In this document: piece after piece, positions 42,797 to 50,920 of the stretch | How positions within the stretch are numbered: position 1 is the stretch's first letter | Layout: every line of letters starts with the position of its first letter | Source: Pseudomonas sp. SID14000 | Lineage (GTDB): Bacteria; Pseudomonadota; Gammaproteobacteria; Pseudomonadales; Pseudomonadaceae | Assembly (NCBI RefSeq): GCF_002165135.1 | Contig: NZ_NFZQ01000012.1 | Coordinates: 124,001 to 188,000 of the forward strand | Length of the DNA: 64,000 nucleotides | Reading direction: 5' to 3' | Position numbers and translations under genes: made by a program | Notes under the pieces: generated by a model | Told to the model about the DNA's origin: nothing | What the model saw: the letters and a program-made list of their open reading frames with translations, nothing else | Database searches by the model: none

Positions 42797-44244
42797 TGCT
42801 GCCTTATCGTCAGGCACGGCAGAGCGGGGTGGCCATGGCCCCGGCGGAGCAGGGCTGGCAGCTATGGCTGCGGCACGACGCCGACAGCGCTCAGTTACAG
42901 GAGCTGCTGCGCGTGCACGGCCAGCCCAGCCTGCTCGAATACCTGGAACCTGCGCTGTTCGATGAACGCCTCGGCCAGCTGTACCAGGCCGGCGATGCTG
43001 CCACCGCTGCGCTGATCGAAGGCATCGGCGACCAGGTCGACCTGGACAGCCTGATGAGCGAAATGCCACGCATCGAGGACCTGCTGGAAAGCGACGACGA
43101 GGCCCCGGTGATCCGCCTGATCAACGGCCTGTTCGGCCAGGCCTTGCGCCTGCACGCCTCGGACATTCATATAGAAACCTTCGAGCAGAGCCTGGTGGTG
43201 CGCCTGCGGGTCGATGGTCACCTGCGCGAAGTGTTGCGCCCACCGCGTGCGCTGTCGGCCATGCTGGTGTCGCGGATCAAGGTCATGGCGCGCCTGGACA
43301 TCGCTGAAAAGCGCCAGCCCCAGGATGGCCGTATCACCCTGCGTGCGGCGGGGCGTGAAGTGGATGTGCGGGTCTCGACCCTGCCCGGCATCCACGGCGA
43401 GCGGGTGGTGATGCGCGTGCTCGACAAGCAGGCCAGCCTGCTGGCGCTGGGCAACCTGGGCATGCCGGCAGCGGTGTTGCAGGGCCTGCGCAGTTGCCTG
43501 GCGCGGCCCAACGGCATCGTGCTGTCCACGGGGCCGACCGGTTCGGGCAAGACCACTACGTTGTACGCCAGCCTCAACAGCCTCAACGACGGCAGCCGCA
43601 ATATCCTCACCGTCGAGGACCCGGTGGAATACGCAATCGCCGGCATCGGCCAGACTGCCATCAACCCGCGTGCCGGGCTGACCTTCGCCAGCGGCCTGCG
43701 CGCCATCCTGCGCCAGGACCCGGACGTGATCATGCTTGGCGAAATCCGCGACCAGGAGACCGCGCAGATCGCCGTGCAGGCAAGCCTCACCGGCCACCTG
43801 GTGTTGTCCACACTGCACACCAACAGTGCGGTGGGCGCGGTGACCCGCCTGCGCGACATGGGCATCGAACCGTTCCTGATCGCCTCGTGCCTGCGCGGCG
43901 TACTGGCCCAGCGCCTGGTGCGGCGCTTGTGCAGTTGCGCCGTGGCGCGCCCGCTGCAGCCGGCGGAACGTGACCTGTGGCCCGAGTTGGCGACTCTTGG
44001 CAGCAGCCACCACGCGGTGGGCTGTGAACAGTGCCAGGGCTGCGGTTATGTCGGGCGGCTGGGCCTGTATGAATTCATCGAACTGGACGCCGGGCTGATC
44101 GGCCTGCTGTACGACGGCGCCAGTGAACTGGCCATGCAGGACTACCTGGCCGAACGCCGGCAGAGCCTGGTGGCGATGGCCAGCGACTGCCTGGCTCGTG
44201 GCGAGACCAGCCTGGCCGAAGTCTTGCGCGTGGTGCAGGGCTGA
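42796..44244 (+). CDS. gspE: Type II secretion ATPase GspE
   Basis: A 482-residue cytoplasmic ATPase that drives pseudopilus assembly. Walker A is GPTGSGKTTT (about residue 247), with Asp box TVEDPVEY, Walker B LGEIRDQETAQIA and His box LSTLHTNSA. A C-terminal zinc module has CSC and CEQCQGCGY Cys pairs. ATG 42796 overlaps the gspD stop by one base; GTG 42793 is an alternative start. It works with GspL and GspF. Confidence 0.95.
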   Translation: MLPYRQARQSGVAMAPAEQGWQLWLRHDADSAQLQELLRVHGQPSLLEYLEPALFDERLGQLYQAGDAATAALIEGIGDQVDLDSLMSEMPRIEDLLESDDEAPVIRLINGLFGQALRLHASDIHIETFEQSLVVRLRVDGHLREVLRPPRALSAMLVSRIKVMARLDIAEKRQPQDGRITLRAAGREVDVRVSTLPGIHGERVVMRVLDKQASLLALGNLGMPAAVLQGLRSCLARPNGIVLSTGPTGSGKTTTLYASLNSLNDGSRNILTVEDPVEYAIAGIGQTAINPRAGLTFASGLRAILRQDPDVIMLGEIRDQETAQIAVQASLTGHLVLSTLHTNSAVGAVTRLRDMGIEPFLIASCLRGVLAQRLVRRLCSCAVARPLQPAERDLWPELATLGSSHHAVGCEQCQGCGYVGRLGLYEFIELDAGLIGLLYDGASELAMQDYLAERRQSLVAMASDCLARGETSLAEVLRVVQG

Positions 44245-44247
44245 GCC

Positions 44248-45450
44248 GTGCCGACCTATCGCTACCAGGCCGTCGACCTCGCCGGCAAGACCCGCAAGGC
44301 CAGCTTGCAGGCCGACAGCGAACGTCATGCTCGTCAGTTGTTGCGTGAGCAGGGGCTGTTCGCCCGCCGGTTGCAGCGCCTTGAGGCTGGCACCCGGCAA
44401 CCCCGGCGCCAGCGCCTGAGTCGCGCCCAGCTGTGCGAGCTGACTCGTCAGCTGGCTACCTTGACCGGTGCAGGCATCCCTTTGGTCGATGCCCTGGCTA
44501 CCTTGGAGCGGCAATTACGCCAGCCCGCCCTGCACAGTGTGCTGGTGGCCTTGCGCGGTTCGCTGGCTGAAGGCCTGGGCCTGGCCCGCAGTCTGGCGCG
44601 TCAGGGGGCACCGTTTGCTGGCCTGTACTGCGCGCTGGTCGAGGCCGGGGAGCGCTCCGGTCGCCTGGCCCAGGTGTTGACCCGTCTCGCCGACCACCTG
44701 GAGCAGGTACAACGACAACAGCACAAGGCTCGTACCGCGCTGATCTACCCCACTGTATTGGTGGGGGTGTCATTTGCCGTGGTAGTCGGCCTGATGACCT
44801 TCGTCGTACCCAGGCTCACCGAACAATTCGCCCACGCCGGGCAGAGCCTGCCGTTCATCACATCGCTGTTGATCGGCCTGAGCCAAGGGCTGGTGCAGGC
44901 CGGGCCCTGGCTGTCGGGGCTGGCCCTGTTGCTCGGCGTGCTTGGCGGCTGGTTGCTGCGCAAGCCACACTGGTGCCTGCGCCGCGACCAGTTGCTGCTA
45001 CGCCTGCCACACATCGGCAGCCTGCTGCAGGTACTGGAAAGCGCGCGCCTGGCACGCAGCCTGGCGATTCTCTGCGGCAGCGGCGTGGTCCTGCTCGAAG
45101 CCCTGCAAGTGGCCACCGAAACCGTCGGCAACCGGCGTATCCGCCTGGCCATGGAGCAGGTGCGCCAGCAGGTGCAGGGCGGCACCAGCCTGCATCGCGC
45201 GCTGGATGCCAGCCAGCAATTCCCGCCGCTGCTGGTGAACATGGTGGGCAGCGGCGAAGCCAGCGGCACCCTGGCCGACATGCTCGAGCGCGTGGCGGAT
45301 GACCAGGAGCGCGGTTTTGCCCGCCAGGTCGATACCGCCATGGCGCTGTTCGAACCCCTGATGATCCTGGTGATGGGCGCCGTGGTGCTGTTCATCGTGC
45401 TGGCGGTGCTGCTACCGATCATGCAACTCAACCAGGGCCTGCAACTGTGA
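44248..45450 (+). CDS. gspF: Type II secretion platform protein GspF
   Basis: A 400-residue inner-membrane protein of the GspF/PilC type: N-terminal cytoplasmic domain, repeated T2SSF domains (about residues 65-190 and 270-390) and three long helices near 165-190, 215-235 and 365-395. The start MPTYRYQAVDLAGKTRKA is typical. GTG 44248 lies four bases after the gspE stop. It is the core of the assembly platform. Confidence 0.94.
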   Translation: MPTYRYQAVDLAGKTRKASLQADSERHARQLLREQGLFARRLQRLEAGTRQPRRQRLSRAQLCELTRQLATLTGAGIPLVDALATLERQLRQPALHSVLVALRGSLAEGLGLARSLARQGAPFAGLYCALVEAGERSGRLAQVLTRLADHLEQVQRQQHKARTALIYPTVLVGVSFAVVVGLMTFVVPRLTEQFAHAGQSLPFITSLLIGLSQGLVQAGPWLSGLALLLGVLGGWLLRKPHWCLRRDQLLLRLPHIGSLLQVLESARLARSLAILCGSGVVLLEALQVATETVGNRRIRLAMEQVRQQVQGGTSLHRALDASQQFPPLLVNMVGSGEASGTLADMLERVADDQERGFARQVDTAMALFEPLMILVMGAVVLFIVLAVLLPIMQLNQGLQL

Positions 45451-45467
45451 CGACAAGGAGTACTGCC

Positions 45468-45902
45468 ATGCAGCATCGACGTAACCGCCAGCGCGGCTTC
45501 ACCCTCATGGAAATCATGGTGGTCATCTTCATCATCGGTCTGCTGATTGCCGTGGTCGCGCCCAGCGTGCTGGGCAACCAGGACAAGGCCATGAAGCAGA
45601 AGGTGATGGCCGACCTGGCAACCCTGGAGCAGGCGCTGGACATGTATCGTCTGGACAACCTGCGGTTCCCCAGTAGCGAGCAGGGCCTGGCCGCGCTGGT
45701 GAAAAAGCCTGCCCATGAGCCGCTGCCACGGGCCTGGCGCAGTGACGGCTACGTGCGCCGTCTGCCGGAAGACCCTTGGGGCACCCCGTACCAGTACCGT
45801 ATGCCCGGTGAGCATGGCCGGGTCGACATTTACTCGCTGGGCGCCGATGGCCTGCCGGGCGGCGAAGGCCAGGATGCCGACCTGGGTAACTGGGAGCTGT
45901 AA
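45468..45902 (+). CDS. gspG: Type II secretion major pseudopilin GspG
   Basis: A 144-residue major pseudopilin. The leader is MQHRRNRQRG, then FTLMEIMVVIFIIGLLIAVV with Glu at +5. The C-terminal part has the GspG pattern: LDNLRFPSSEQGLAALV, GYVRRLPEDPWGTPYQYR and DIYSLGADGLPGGEGQDADLGNW, which includes the calcium loop. AAGGAG lies 7 bases before the ATG. It needs the prepilin peptidase (PilD/GspO), which is not in the window. Confidence 0.96.
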   Translation: MQHRRNRQRGFTLMEIMVVIFIIGLLIAVVAPSVLGNQDKAMKQKVMADLATLEQALDMYRLDNLRFPSSEQGLAALVKKPAHEPLPRAWRSDGYVRRLPEDPWGTPYQYRMPGEHGRVDIYSLGADGLPGGEGQDADLGNWEL

Positions 45903-45905
45903 AGG

Positions 45906-46343
45906 GTGCGCCGTCAGCGGGGCTTCAGCCTGATCGAGCTGCTGGTGGTTCTGGCCATCGCCGGTCTTATGACCGGGCTGGCGGTGGCCGGGCTCGGCAA
46001 CAGCCAGGCCAGTGTCGACCAGGCCCTGCAACGGCTGGCGACAGAGACCCGGGCGCAGGCCGCGCTGGCCCGGCATGCCGGGCAACTGCGCGGGTTGCGC
46101 TGGAATGGCCAGCGCCCGGAGTTCGTCCGGCGCGAGGGTAATGGCTGGGTGATTGTAGCGGTCGCCCTGGGCGACTGGCCCAAGGGCCTGCGCCCGGACT
46201 GGCCGGCCAGCCCGCAGCCGCGCCTGCTGTTCACCCCGCATGGCTGGGCGCAACCGGGTAACGTGCGCTGGCGCTGGGCCGATGGCAGCCAACAATGGGC
46301 ATGGAGCCGCGATGGCCGCTTGCAGGTGGTGGTTGCCCCATGA
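45906..46343 (+). CDS. gspH: Type II secretion minor pseudopilin GspH
   Basis: A 145-residue pseudopilin starting with GTG: leader MRRQRG, then FSLIELLVVLAIAGLMTGL. The globular domain is Trp-rich (LRWNGQRPEFVRREGNGWVI, VRWRWADGSQQW), as in GspH. It starts 3 bases after gspG and overlaps gspI by 4. Confidence 0.9.
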   Translation: MRRQRGFSLIELLVVLAIAGLMTGLAVAGLGNSQASVDQALQRLATETRAQAALARHAGQLRGLRWNGQRPEFVRREGNGWVIVAVALGDWPKGLRPDWPASPQPRLLFTPHGWAQPGNVRWRWADGSQQWAWSRDGRLQVVVAP

Positions 46344-46708
46344 AGCGCCGTCAGCGTGGTTTCACCCTGCTGGAAGTGACCGTGGCCTTGGCCATCGCCG
46401 CGGTGCTGGCGGTGATCACCAGCCAGGTCCTGCGCCAGCGCCTGGCGGTGCAGGACAACCTGCAGCAACACCGCCTTGGCCTGCTGTGCGCGCGCGAACT
46501 GCAAACCCGCTTTGCCGTCGAGCAGTACTGGCCAGCTGCACACCAGGTTGGCGGTGAACTGAGCCAGGGCGGCCAGCGCTGCCACTGGCAAATGCAACTG
46601 CGCCGTACCGGCGTACGCGACCTGCGTCGTGGCGAGCTGCTGTTGTTCGCCGACCGCGACCAGCGCCTGCCGCTAGGCCAGTACACCGTGTTCCTGGAGC
46701 GGCCATGA
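46340..46708 (+). CDS. gspI: Type II secretion minor pseudopilin GspI
   Basis: A 122-residue pseudopilin: leader MKRRQRG, then FTLLEVTVALAIAAVLAVIT. The small C-terminal domain has the GspI-like FAVEQYWPAAHQVGGELSQG and CHWQMQL. It starts in an ATGA overlap with gspH and ends in one with gspJ. With GspJ and GspK it forms the pseudopilus tip. Confidence 0.9.
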   Translation: MKRRQRGFTLLEVTVALAIAAVLAVITSQVLRQRLAVQDNLQQHRLGLLCARELQTRFAVEQYWPAAHQVGGELSQGGQRCHWQMQLRRTGVRDLRRGELLLFADRDQRLPLGQYTVFLERP

Positions 46709-47451
46709 GTTACAGAAATCCTGAAGCTTGTGCGGTCCCTGTGGGAGCCGGTTTACCCGCGAAGCAGGCACCGCGGTGTATGGCACCGGCTTCGCCGGTG
46801 TTCGCGGGTGAACCCGCTCCCACAGGGGCGGCGTATACCCGTCAGCCCGGTATCCTGACGACGAAGCACCGCCAGGCCGGCCTGACCTTGATCGAGCTGA
46901 TGGTCGCCCTGGCCCTTACCGCTGTGCTCGGCATCATGCTCGCTGCCCTGGTCAACAGCTGGCTCAAGGTCCGCGAACGCCTGCAGGTCACCACCCAGGA
47001 AACTTCGGTGCTGGACTTCTGTCTGGCCCTGGAGCGTCGCTTCGACAGCCCGGTAATGCGCCGTGTCTACGACCAGCGCCTGCCCCTGGCCAGCCGCTGG
47101 CTGGACTGGCAACCGGCAAGCAAGCAGTTGCTCTGGGTCGCCATGACCGGCATGCCGGAAGCCGAAGGCGGCTCGCGCCTGCAGCGCCAGCGCCTGCGCT
47201 TCGAGGCCCGCGAGCAGCGCCTGCTGCTGGAAACCTCGGCCGACCTCTACGCCGCCGCCGCTCCACGCTGGGTCCAGCGCGACCGGCTCGACCGGGTCAG
47301 CGCCATGAATGTTCTTTATTACCAGGGCGGCCGCTGGCTGGCCTGGCCTTCCGACCAACCTGCGCACCCCGGTCGTGGCGTGCGTCTGGAACTGCAGCGT
47401 GACGGAGCACCCTATGTTTGCACCTTCGCCCTCCCGTGGGGGCGCTCATGA
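46705..47451 (+). CDS. gspJ: Type II secretion minor pseudopilin GspJ with REP-extended leader
   Basis: A 248-residue frame. The pseudopilin signal QAG then LTLIELMVALALTAVLGIML starts only at residue 60, and the rest (WLDWQPASKQLLWVAMTG, LETSADLYAAAAPRW) fits GspJ. ATG 46705 has GGAG 5 bases upstream and overlaps the gspI stop, so it is the likely start. A REP pair (46740-46824) is translated within the leader, making it 59 residues against 6-10 in GspG, H, I and K here. Other starts (ATG 46780, GTG 46798) lack ribosome sites and also lie in the REP. Confidence 0.85.
   Translation: MSYRNPEACAVPVGAGLPAKQAPRCMAPASPVFAGEPAPTGAAYTRQPGILTTKHRQAGLTLIELMVALALTAVLGIMLAALVNSWLKVRERLQVTTQETSVLDFCLALERRFDSPVMRRVYDQRLPLASRWLDWQPASKQLLWVAMTGMPEAEGGSRLQRQRLRFEAREQRLLLETSADLYAAAAPRWVQRDRLDRVSAMNVLYYQGGRWLAWPSDQPAHPGRGVRLELQRDGAPYVCTFALPWGRS
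46740..46824. repeat. REP pair inside gspJ
   Basis: Units TGTGGGAGCCGGTTTACCCG (46740 on) and TTCGCGGGTGAACCCGCTCC (46801-46824) in inverted order, with a smaller hairpin (CACCGGCTTCGCCGGTG) between them. The pair keeps the reading frame from the gspJ ATG open. Confidence 0.9.
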
Positions 47452-48524
47452 AGTTTGAATGGGGGCGGCGCACCCCGGCCCAGTCGTGGCTGTTGCTGCG
47501 ACCGGGCGTTGTCTGGCACTGGGCGCTGGCCGAGGGCGGCCTTGTGCAACGCCAAGGGCAGGGCGAGCCCCCGGGGAACCTGCAGGCCCGTGTGGCGTTG
47601 GTCCTGCCTGCCGAGGCCTGCAGCCATTTCCGTGTGCCGGCACCGCCTGGGCTCAAGCGTGAAGAGTGGCCGCTGTTGCTCGAAGACCGCTTGCTGCAGG
47701 CCCCCGATGAAGTGACATGCGCCTGCCTGGGTCGCGACCCCGGTCATCTTCGGTTATTGGTGGTGGCCCGCCAGCAACTGGACGACTGGCGCGGGCAGTG
47801 TGCCGAATGGGGGTTGCAGGTGGCGCGTTGCTGGGCGGAGCTGCAGTTGCTGCCTCCCCCCGAGGCTGGCCGTGCCTGGCAATGGCAGCGCACACCGGGC
47901 ATGTCCCTGTACAAAAGTCTGGCCGAAGGCGCGCAGGAGCACTGGCTGGCCTGGCCGGATGCACTGGGCGAAGTACCACGGCAACCGTGGGCGGGGCTGC
48001 AAAAGGTCGCGCTGAGTGGCGACTGGCCCAGTACGTTGGTACCGCTCGATACATTGCCCGGCCTGTTCGAGCGTACCCGCAAGGTGCGCTCGCTGCCGGT
48101 GGTTTCCCGGCCGCAGCAACGGCTGTTCGCTACCTGCCTGGTACTGGCTGCCGTCTGGGGCGGGTTATGGTTGAGCCAACAGTGGCGCCAGGCGCAACTC
48201 TGGCGCAGCCAGGTCACTGCTGTGGTTGGTGAGCAGGCCAGCCCCCGGCCTGCTGCGCAGGCCCTCAAGCGCCTGCGCGAAAGTGAGCTGCAACAGCACC
48301 TGCGCACGCGCCAGCTCGAAGACCTGCAGGCGGCGTTGCAGGCCTGGCTGCGTGACCACCCCGGCTGGCGCCTGCAAGCGGTGCGCTTCGATGGCCAGCG
48401 CTGGCACCTGCGGCTGGAGGGCGAGGGCAGTGCGCCGCCATGGAGCGACATGGCTACAGCTGCCGGGGCCTCCGTCCAGGTGCAAGATGGCCAAGTGGTG
48501 TTTGACCTCGGAGCAGCCTCATGA
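47448..48524 (+). CDS. gspL: Type II secretion protein GspL
   Basis: A 358-residue inner-membrane protein: cytoplasmic actin-like domain (residues 1-215) that binds GspE, one helix (about 222-240, RLFATCLVLAAVWGGLWL), then a periplasmic ferredoxin-like domain (about 300-358). Conserved segments are weak, as is common for GspL, so the call rests on layout and position between gspJ and gspM. ATG 47448 overlaps the gspJ stop by four bases. Confidence 0.85.
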   Translation: MKFEWGRRTPAQSWLLLRPGVVWHWALAEGGLVQRQGQGEPPGNLQARVALVLPAEACSHFRVPAPPGLKREEWPLLLEDRLLQAPDEVTCACLGRDPGHLRLLVVARQQLDDWRGQCAEWGLQVARCWAELQLLPPPEAGRAWQWQRTPGMSLYKSLAEGAQEHWLAWPDALGEVPRQPWAGLQKVALSGDWPSTLVPLDTLPGLFERTRKVRSLPVVSRPQQRLFATCLVLAAVWGGLWLSQQWRQAQLWRSQVTAVVGEQASPRPAAQALKRLRESELQQHLRTRQLEDLQAALQAWLRDHPGWRLQAVRFDGQRWHLRLEGEGSAPPWSDMATAAGASVQVQDGQVVFDLGAAS

Positions 48525-48907
48525 ACCGGGACTGGCTACAGCGTCATCGTCTGAAGTTTGCCTGGGCACTGATTGCTTTGTTGCTGGCCTTCCTTGCCCT
48601 GCGCGCAGGCCTTGCGCAATGGCGCGAGCTCAGCCAGTGGCGCGGGCTGGCCGAACAGGCTGCCAGCCTGCAGCGCGGCCCGGGGTTGAACCTGGAGCGG
48701 CTACGCCAGTCGGCCCAGGCGCGGCAGATCGAACTGGCCGAGGTCGATGCGCAGGGCAAGACCTGGCAACTGCATGGGCAGGTAGCCGACGAGCGCGTGC
48801 TGCAAGGCTGGTTGCAAAGTCTGCGTGCAGAAGGTGTACAGCTACTGCAATGGGGGCTGGAGCAGGATGCCAAGGGCATGCGCTTCGACCTGGTGGTGCA
48901 GCCATGA
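48521..48907 (+). CDS. gspM: Type II secretion protein GspM
   Basis: A 128-residue bitopic protein: short cytoplasmic start, one helix (FAWALIALLLAFLALRAGL, about residues 14-32), then a periplasmic coiled part and a small alpha/beta domain. This is the layout of GspM, which pairs with GspL in the platform. It overlaps gspL and gspN by four bases each. Confidence 0.82.
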   Translation: MNRDWLQRHRLKFAWALIALLLAFLALRAGLAQWRELSQWRGLAEQAASLQRGPGLNLERLRQSAQARQIELAEVDAQGKTWQLHGQVADERVLQGWLQSLRAEGVQLLQWGLEQDAKGMRFDLVVQP

Positions 48908-49563
48908 GCCGCAAGGGAATGGGGTGGGTTGTACTGGTATTCGTGCTGTCGGTAGTGGTTGAGCTTCCGGCCTGTTGGGTGGTGCGTGCGTTCGGCCTGC
49001 CAGTGCGTGATGCCAGTGGCAGTCTCTGGCAAGGCCAGGCCCAACAGTTGGGCCCGGTCGGGCCTTTGCACTGGGCGGTACAGCCTTGGCGCTTGCAGGC
49101 GAGTGCGCAGCTGGGCTTTCAGGGCCAGGCTTGGCAGTTGCGTGCCGAAGGCTGGCCTTGGCGCTGGCGGCTCGACGCCTCTGCGGTGGGCGCCCAGGCG
49201 ACCGTTCCGACGGATTACCGCCTGGCGGGTCAGTGGCAGGGGGCATTGCGAATTCAGGGGGCAGGGCGCCAATGCCATGCCAGCGAAGGTCGCATAACGG
49301 TAACCGACCTTGCCCTGAGCGAGCCCTGGTCGCTCGGCCTGGGGCAGGGCTGGCTGGAGATGGACTGCCAAAACGGCTGGGGCCTGCGCGGGCAGTTGGT
49401 GCAGCAGGGGCAGCATCAACTGGCCGTGGATGCCGACCTGCCAGGGCGCCGGGCGCAGGTAGTGTTCGAGTTGCAGCCGGAGGCGGCGCTGACACCCTTG
49501 CTGCGCGGGGCGCAGTGGCTTGGGCCGCAGGCGTTGGCCGGGCAGCGAGACTTGCGCTGGTAA
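48904..49563 (+). CDS. gspN: Type II secretion protein GspN
   Basis: A 219-residue protein with one N-terminal helix (about residues 8-26) and a beta-rich periplasmic domain with DASGSLWQGQAQQL near its start, typical of GspN. GspN is not essential in all T2S systems. It is last in the operon; the 144-bp repeat array begins 127 bases after its stop. Gln and Trp are frequent. Confidence 0.82.
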   Translation: MSRKGMGWVVLVFVLSVVVELPACWVVRAFGLPVRDASGSLWQGQAQQLGPVGPLHWAVQPWRLQASAQLGFQGQAWQLRAEGWPWRWRLDASAVGAQATVPTDYRLAGQWQGALRIQGAGRQCHASEGRITVTDLALSEPWSLGLGQGWLEMDCQNGWGLRGQLVQQGQHQLAVDADLPGRRAQVVFELQPEAALTPLLRGAQWLGPQALAGQRDLRW

Positions 49564-49630
49564 GGGGAAATGCGTGGAGATTGCATGGAGGCTGGGAGGT
49601 GATCGGCTTGAGTCTTGAGTGGGGGCGCAA

Positions 49631-49692
49631 ATCGAGCGCCGCCCGCGCGGCGCTTCGCGGGACAAGCCCGCTCCCACATTTGTTGCAACGTG
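49631..49692 (+). repeat. Left arm of 62-bp perfect inverted repeat
   Basis: ATCGAGCGCCGCCCGCGCGG, then a GACAAGCC-type REP and TTTGTTGCAACGTG. It is the exact reverse complement of 50251-50312. It joins the GATCGAGCGCC palindrome half to a REP unit (TCGCGGGACAAGCCCGCTCC). Confidence 0.93.
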
Positions 49693-50269
49693 GCCATGCC
49701 TGTGGGAGAGGCGTTGTCAGCCTGGGTGCATGGCTTGAGACAGGTGATGCGGCAGCAATGCCAACTCAGAAATCCAGTCAACCCACCAAGGCTGGCAACC
49801 ATGGCCTGACAGGTTCGGCACGTTGCAACAAATGTGGCCATGCCTGTGGGAGAGGCGTTGTCAGCCTGGGTGCATGGCTTGAGACAGGTGATGCGGCAGC
49901 AATGCCAACTCAGAAATCCAGTCAACCCACCAAGGCTGGCAACCATGGCCTGACAGGTTCGGCACGTTGCAACAAATGTGGCCATGCCTGTGGGAGAGGC
50001 GTTGTCAGCCTGGGTGCATGGCTTGAGACAGGTGATGCGGCAGCAATGCCAACTCAGAAATCCAGTCAACCCACCAAGGCTGGCAACCATGGCCTGACAG
50101 GTTCGGCACGTTGCAACAAATGTGGCCATGCCTGTGGGAGAGGCGTTGTCAGCCTGGGTGCATGGCTTGAGACAGGTGATGCGGCAGCAATGCCAACTCA
50201 GAAATCCAGTCAACCCACCAAGGCCGGCAACCATGGCCTGACAGGTTCGGCACGTTGCAACAAATGTGG
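49690..50269. repeat. Tandem array, four copies of a 144-bp unit
   Basis: The sequence repeats with a period of exactly 144 bases (GGCCATGCCTGTGGGAGAGG at 49692, 49836, 49980 and 50124). The copies are identical except for one seen change in the fourth (C for T at 50225). Because 144 is a multiple of three, long frames stay open on both strands, but none has a ribosome site or protein-like features. The unit ends in CGTTGCAACAAATGTGG, which is also in the flanking inverted repeat. It fills most of the 780 bases between gspN and the L,D-transpeptidase gene. Confidence 0.95.
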
Positions 50270-50312
50270 GAGCGGGCTTGTCCCGCGAAGCGCCGCGCGG
50301 GCGGCGCTCGAT
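50251..50312 (-). repeat. Right arm of 62-bp perfect inverted repeat
   Basis: Exact reverse complement of 49631-49692, closing the array. It ends 32 bases before the 3' end of the L,D-transpeptidase gene. Confidence 0.93.
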
Positions 50313-50343
50313 CGTGCAGGCGCCGGAAATGCTCCGACAAACC

Positions 50344-50898
50344 TCAAGGCCGGATCTCGATCAACGTCCCATCCCGCACCAGGTCCCATACTTCCTGCAT
50401 GTCACGGTTACGCATGGCAATGCAGCCATCGGTCCAGTCCAGGGTATGGAAGTACCACTCCGGGTACTCGTCGTTGATCGGTGTGCCATGAATCATGATC
50501 ATGCTGCCGGCGCTCACCCCTTCACGGGTGGCACGGGCGGAATCGGCGATATTCGGGTAGTTGATATGTATGGCCAGGTTGAAGCGGTCGCTCTGCTTGC
50601 GCCAGTCCAGCCAGTACAGGCCCTCGGGGGTTTTCTTGTCGCCCTCGCGCTCCTTGGCGCCCTTGGGCTGCTTGCCCAGCGAGATGCGGTAGGTCTTCAG
50701 CGGTTCGCCACGGCTGATCAACTGCAGGCGGCGCTCGGACTTGATCACCAGCACCTTGTCGATCAGCGGTTGCATGGCCTGCTGCGAAGGAGACGGGGTT
50801 TGTGCCACCGGCTGGGGCTTGCGAATGATGGTCTCGGTGAAGGCCGCCTGGGACACCGAGGTAACGCAAAGGCAGAAAAGGGCGAACAACCAGCGCAT
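50344..50898 (-). CDS. L,D-transpeptidase/endopeptidase-fold protein (YafK-like)
   Basis: A 184-residue exported protein (Sec signal MRWLFALFCLCVTSVSQA, cleaved near residue 18) with a YkuD catalytic domain (about 45-183). The catalytic segment is MIMIHGTP ... FHTLDWTDGCIAM: His and Cys are present but the usual SHGC is TDGC, as in the YafK/DpaA-like branch. Such proteins edit peptidoglycan cross-links or detach Lpp. An alternating small and Pro-rich linker precedes the domain. It may share a transcript with the Nudix gene 22 bases upstream. Confidence 0.87.
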   Translation of the reverse strand: MRWLFALFCLCVTSVSQAAFTETIIRKPQPVAQTPSPSQQAMQPLIDKVLVIKSERRLQLISRGEPLKTYRISLGKQPKGAKEREGDKKTPEGLYWLDWRKQSDRFNLAIHINYPNIADSARATREGVSAGSMIMIHGTPINDEYPEWYFHTLDWTDGCIAMRNRDMQEVWDLVRDGTLIEIRP

Positions 50899-50920
50899 GT
50901 AACGGTATCCCTGAAGGCTT

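Noticed and set aside
40559..43069. 836-codon minus-strand frame across gspC-gspE
   Set aside because: Antisense to three well-supported secretion genes; composition typical of shadow frames.
49690..50269. CRISPR array
   Set aside because: The whole 144-bp unit repeats, including what would be spacers; there are no unique spacers and no cas genes.
49086..50477. Long open frames on both strands through the 144-bp array (463 codons plus, 272 codons minus)
   Set aside because: They exist because the period is a multiple of three. They have no ribosome site, repeat a 48-residue low-information peptide and run out of gspN or into REP sequence.
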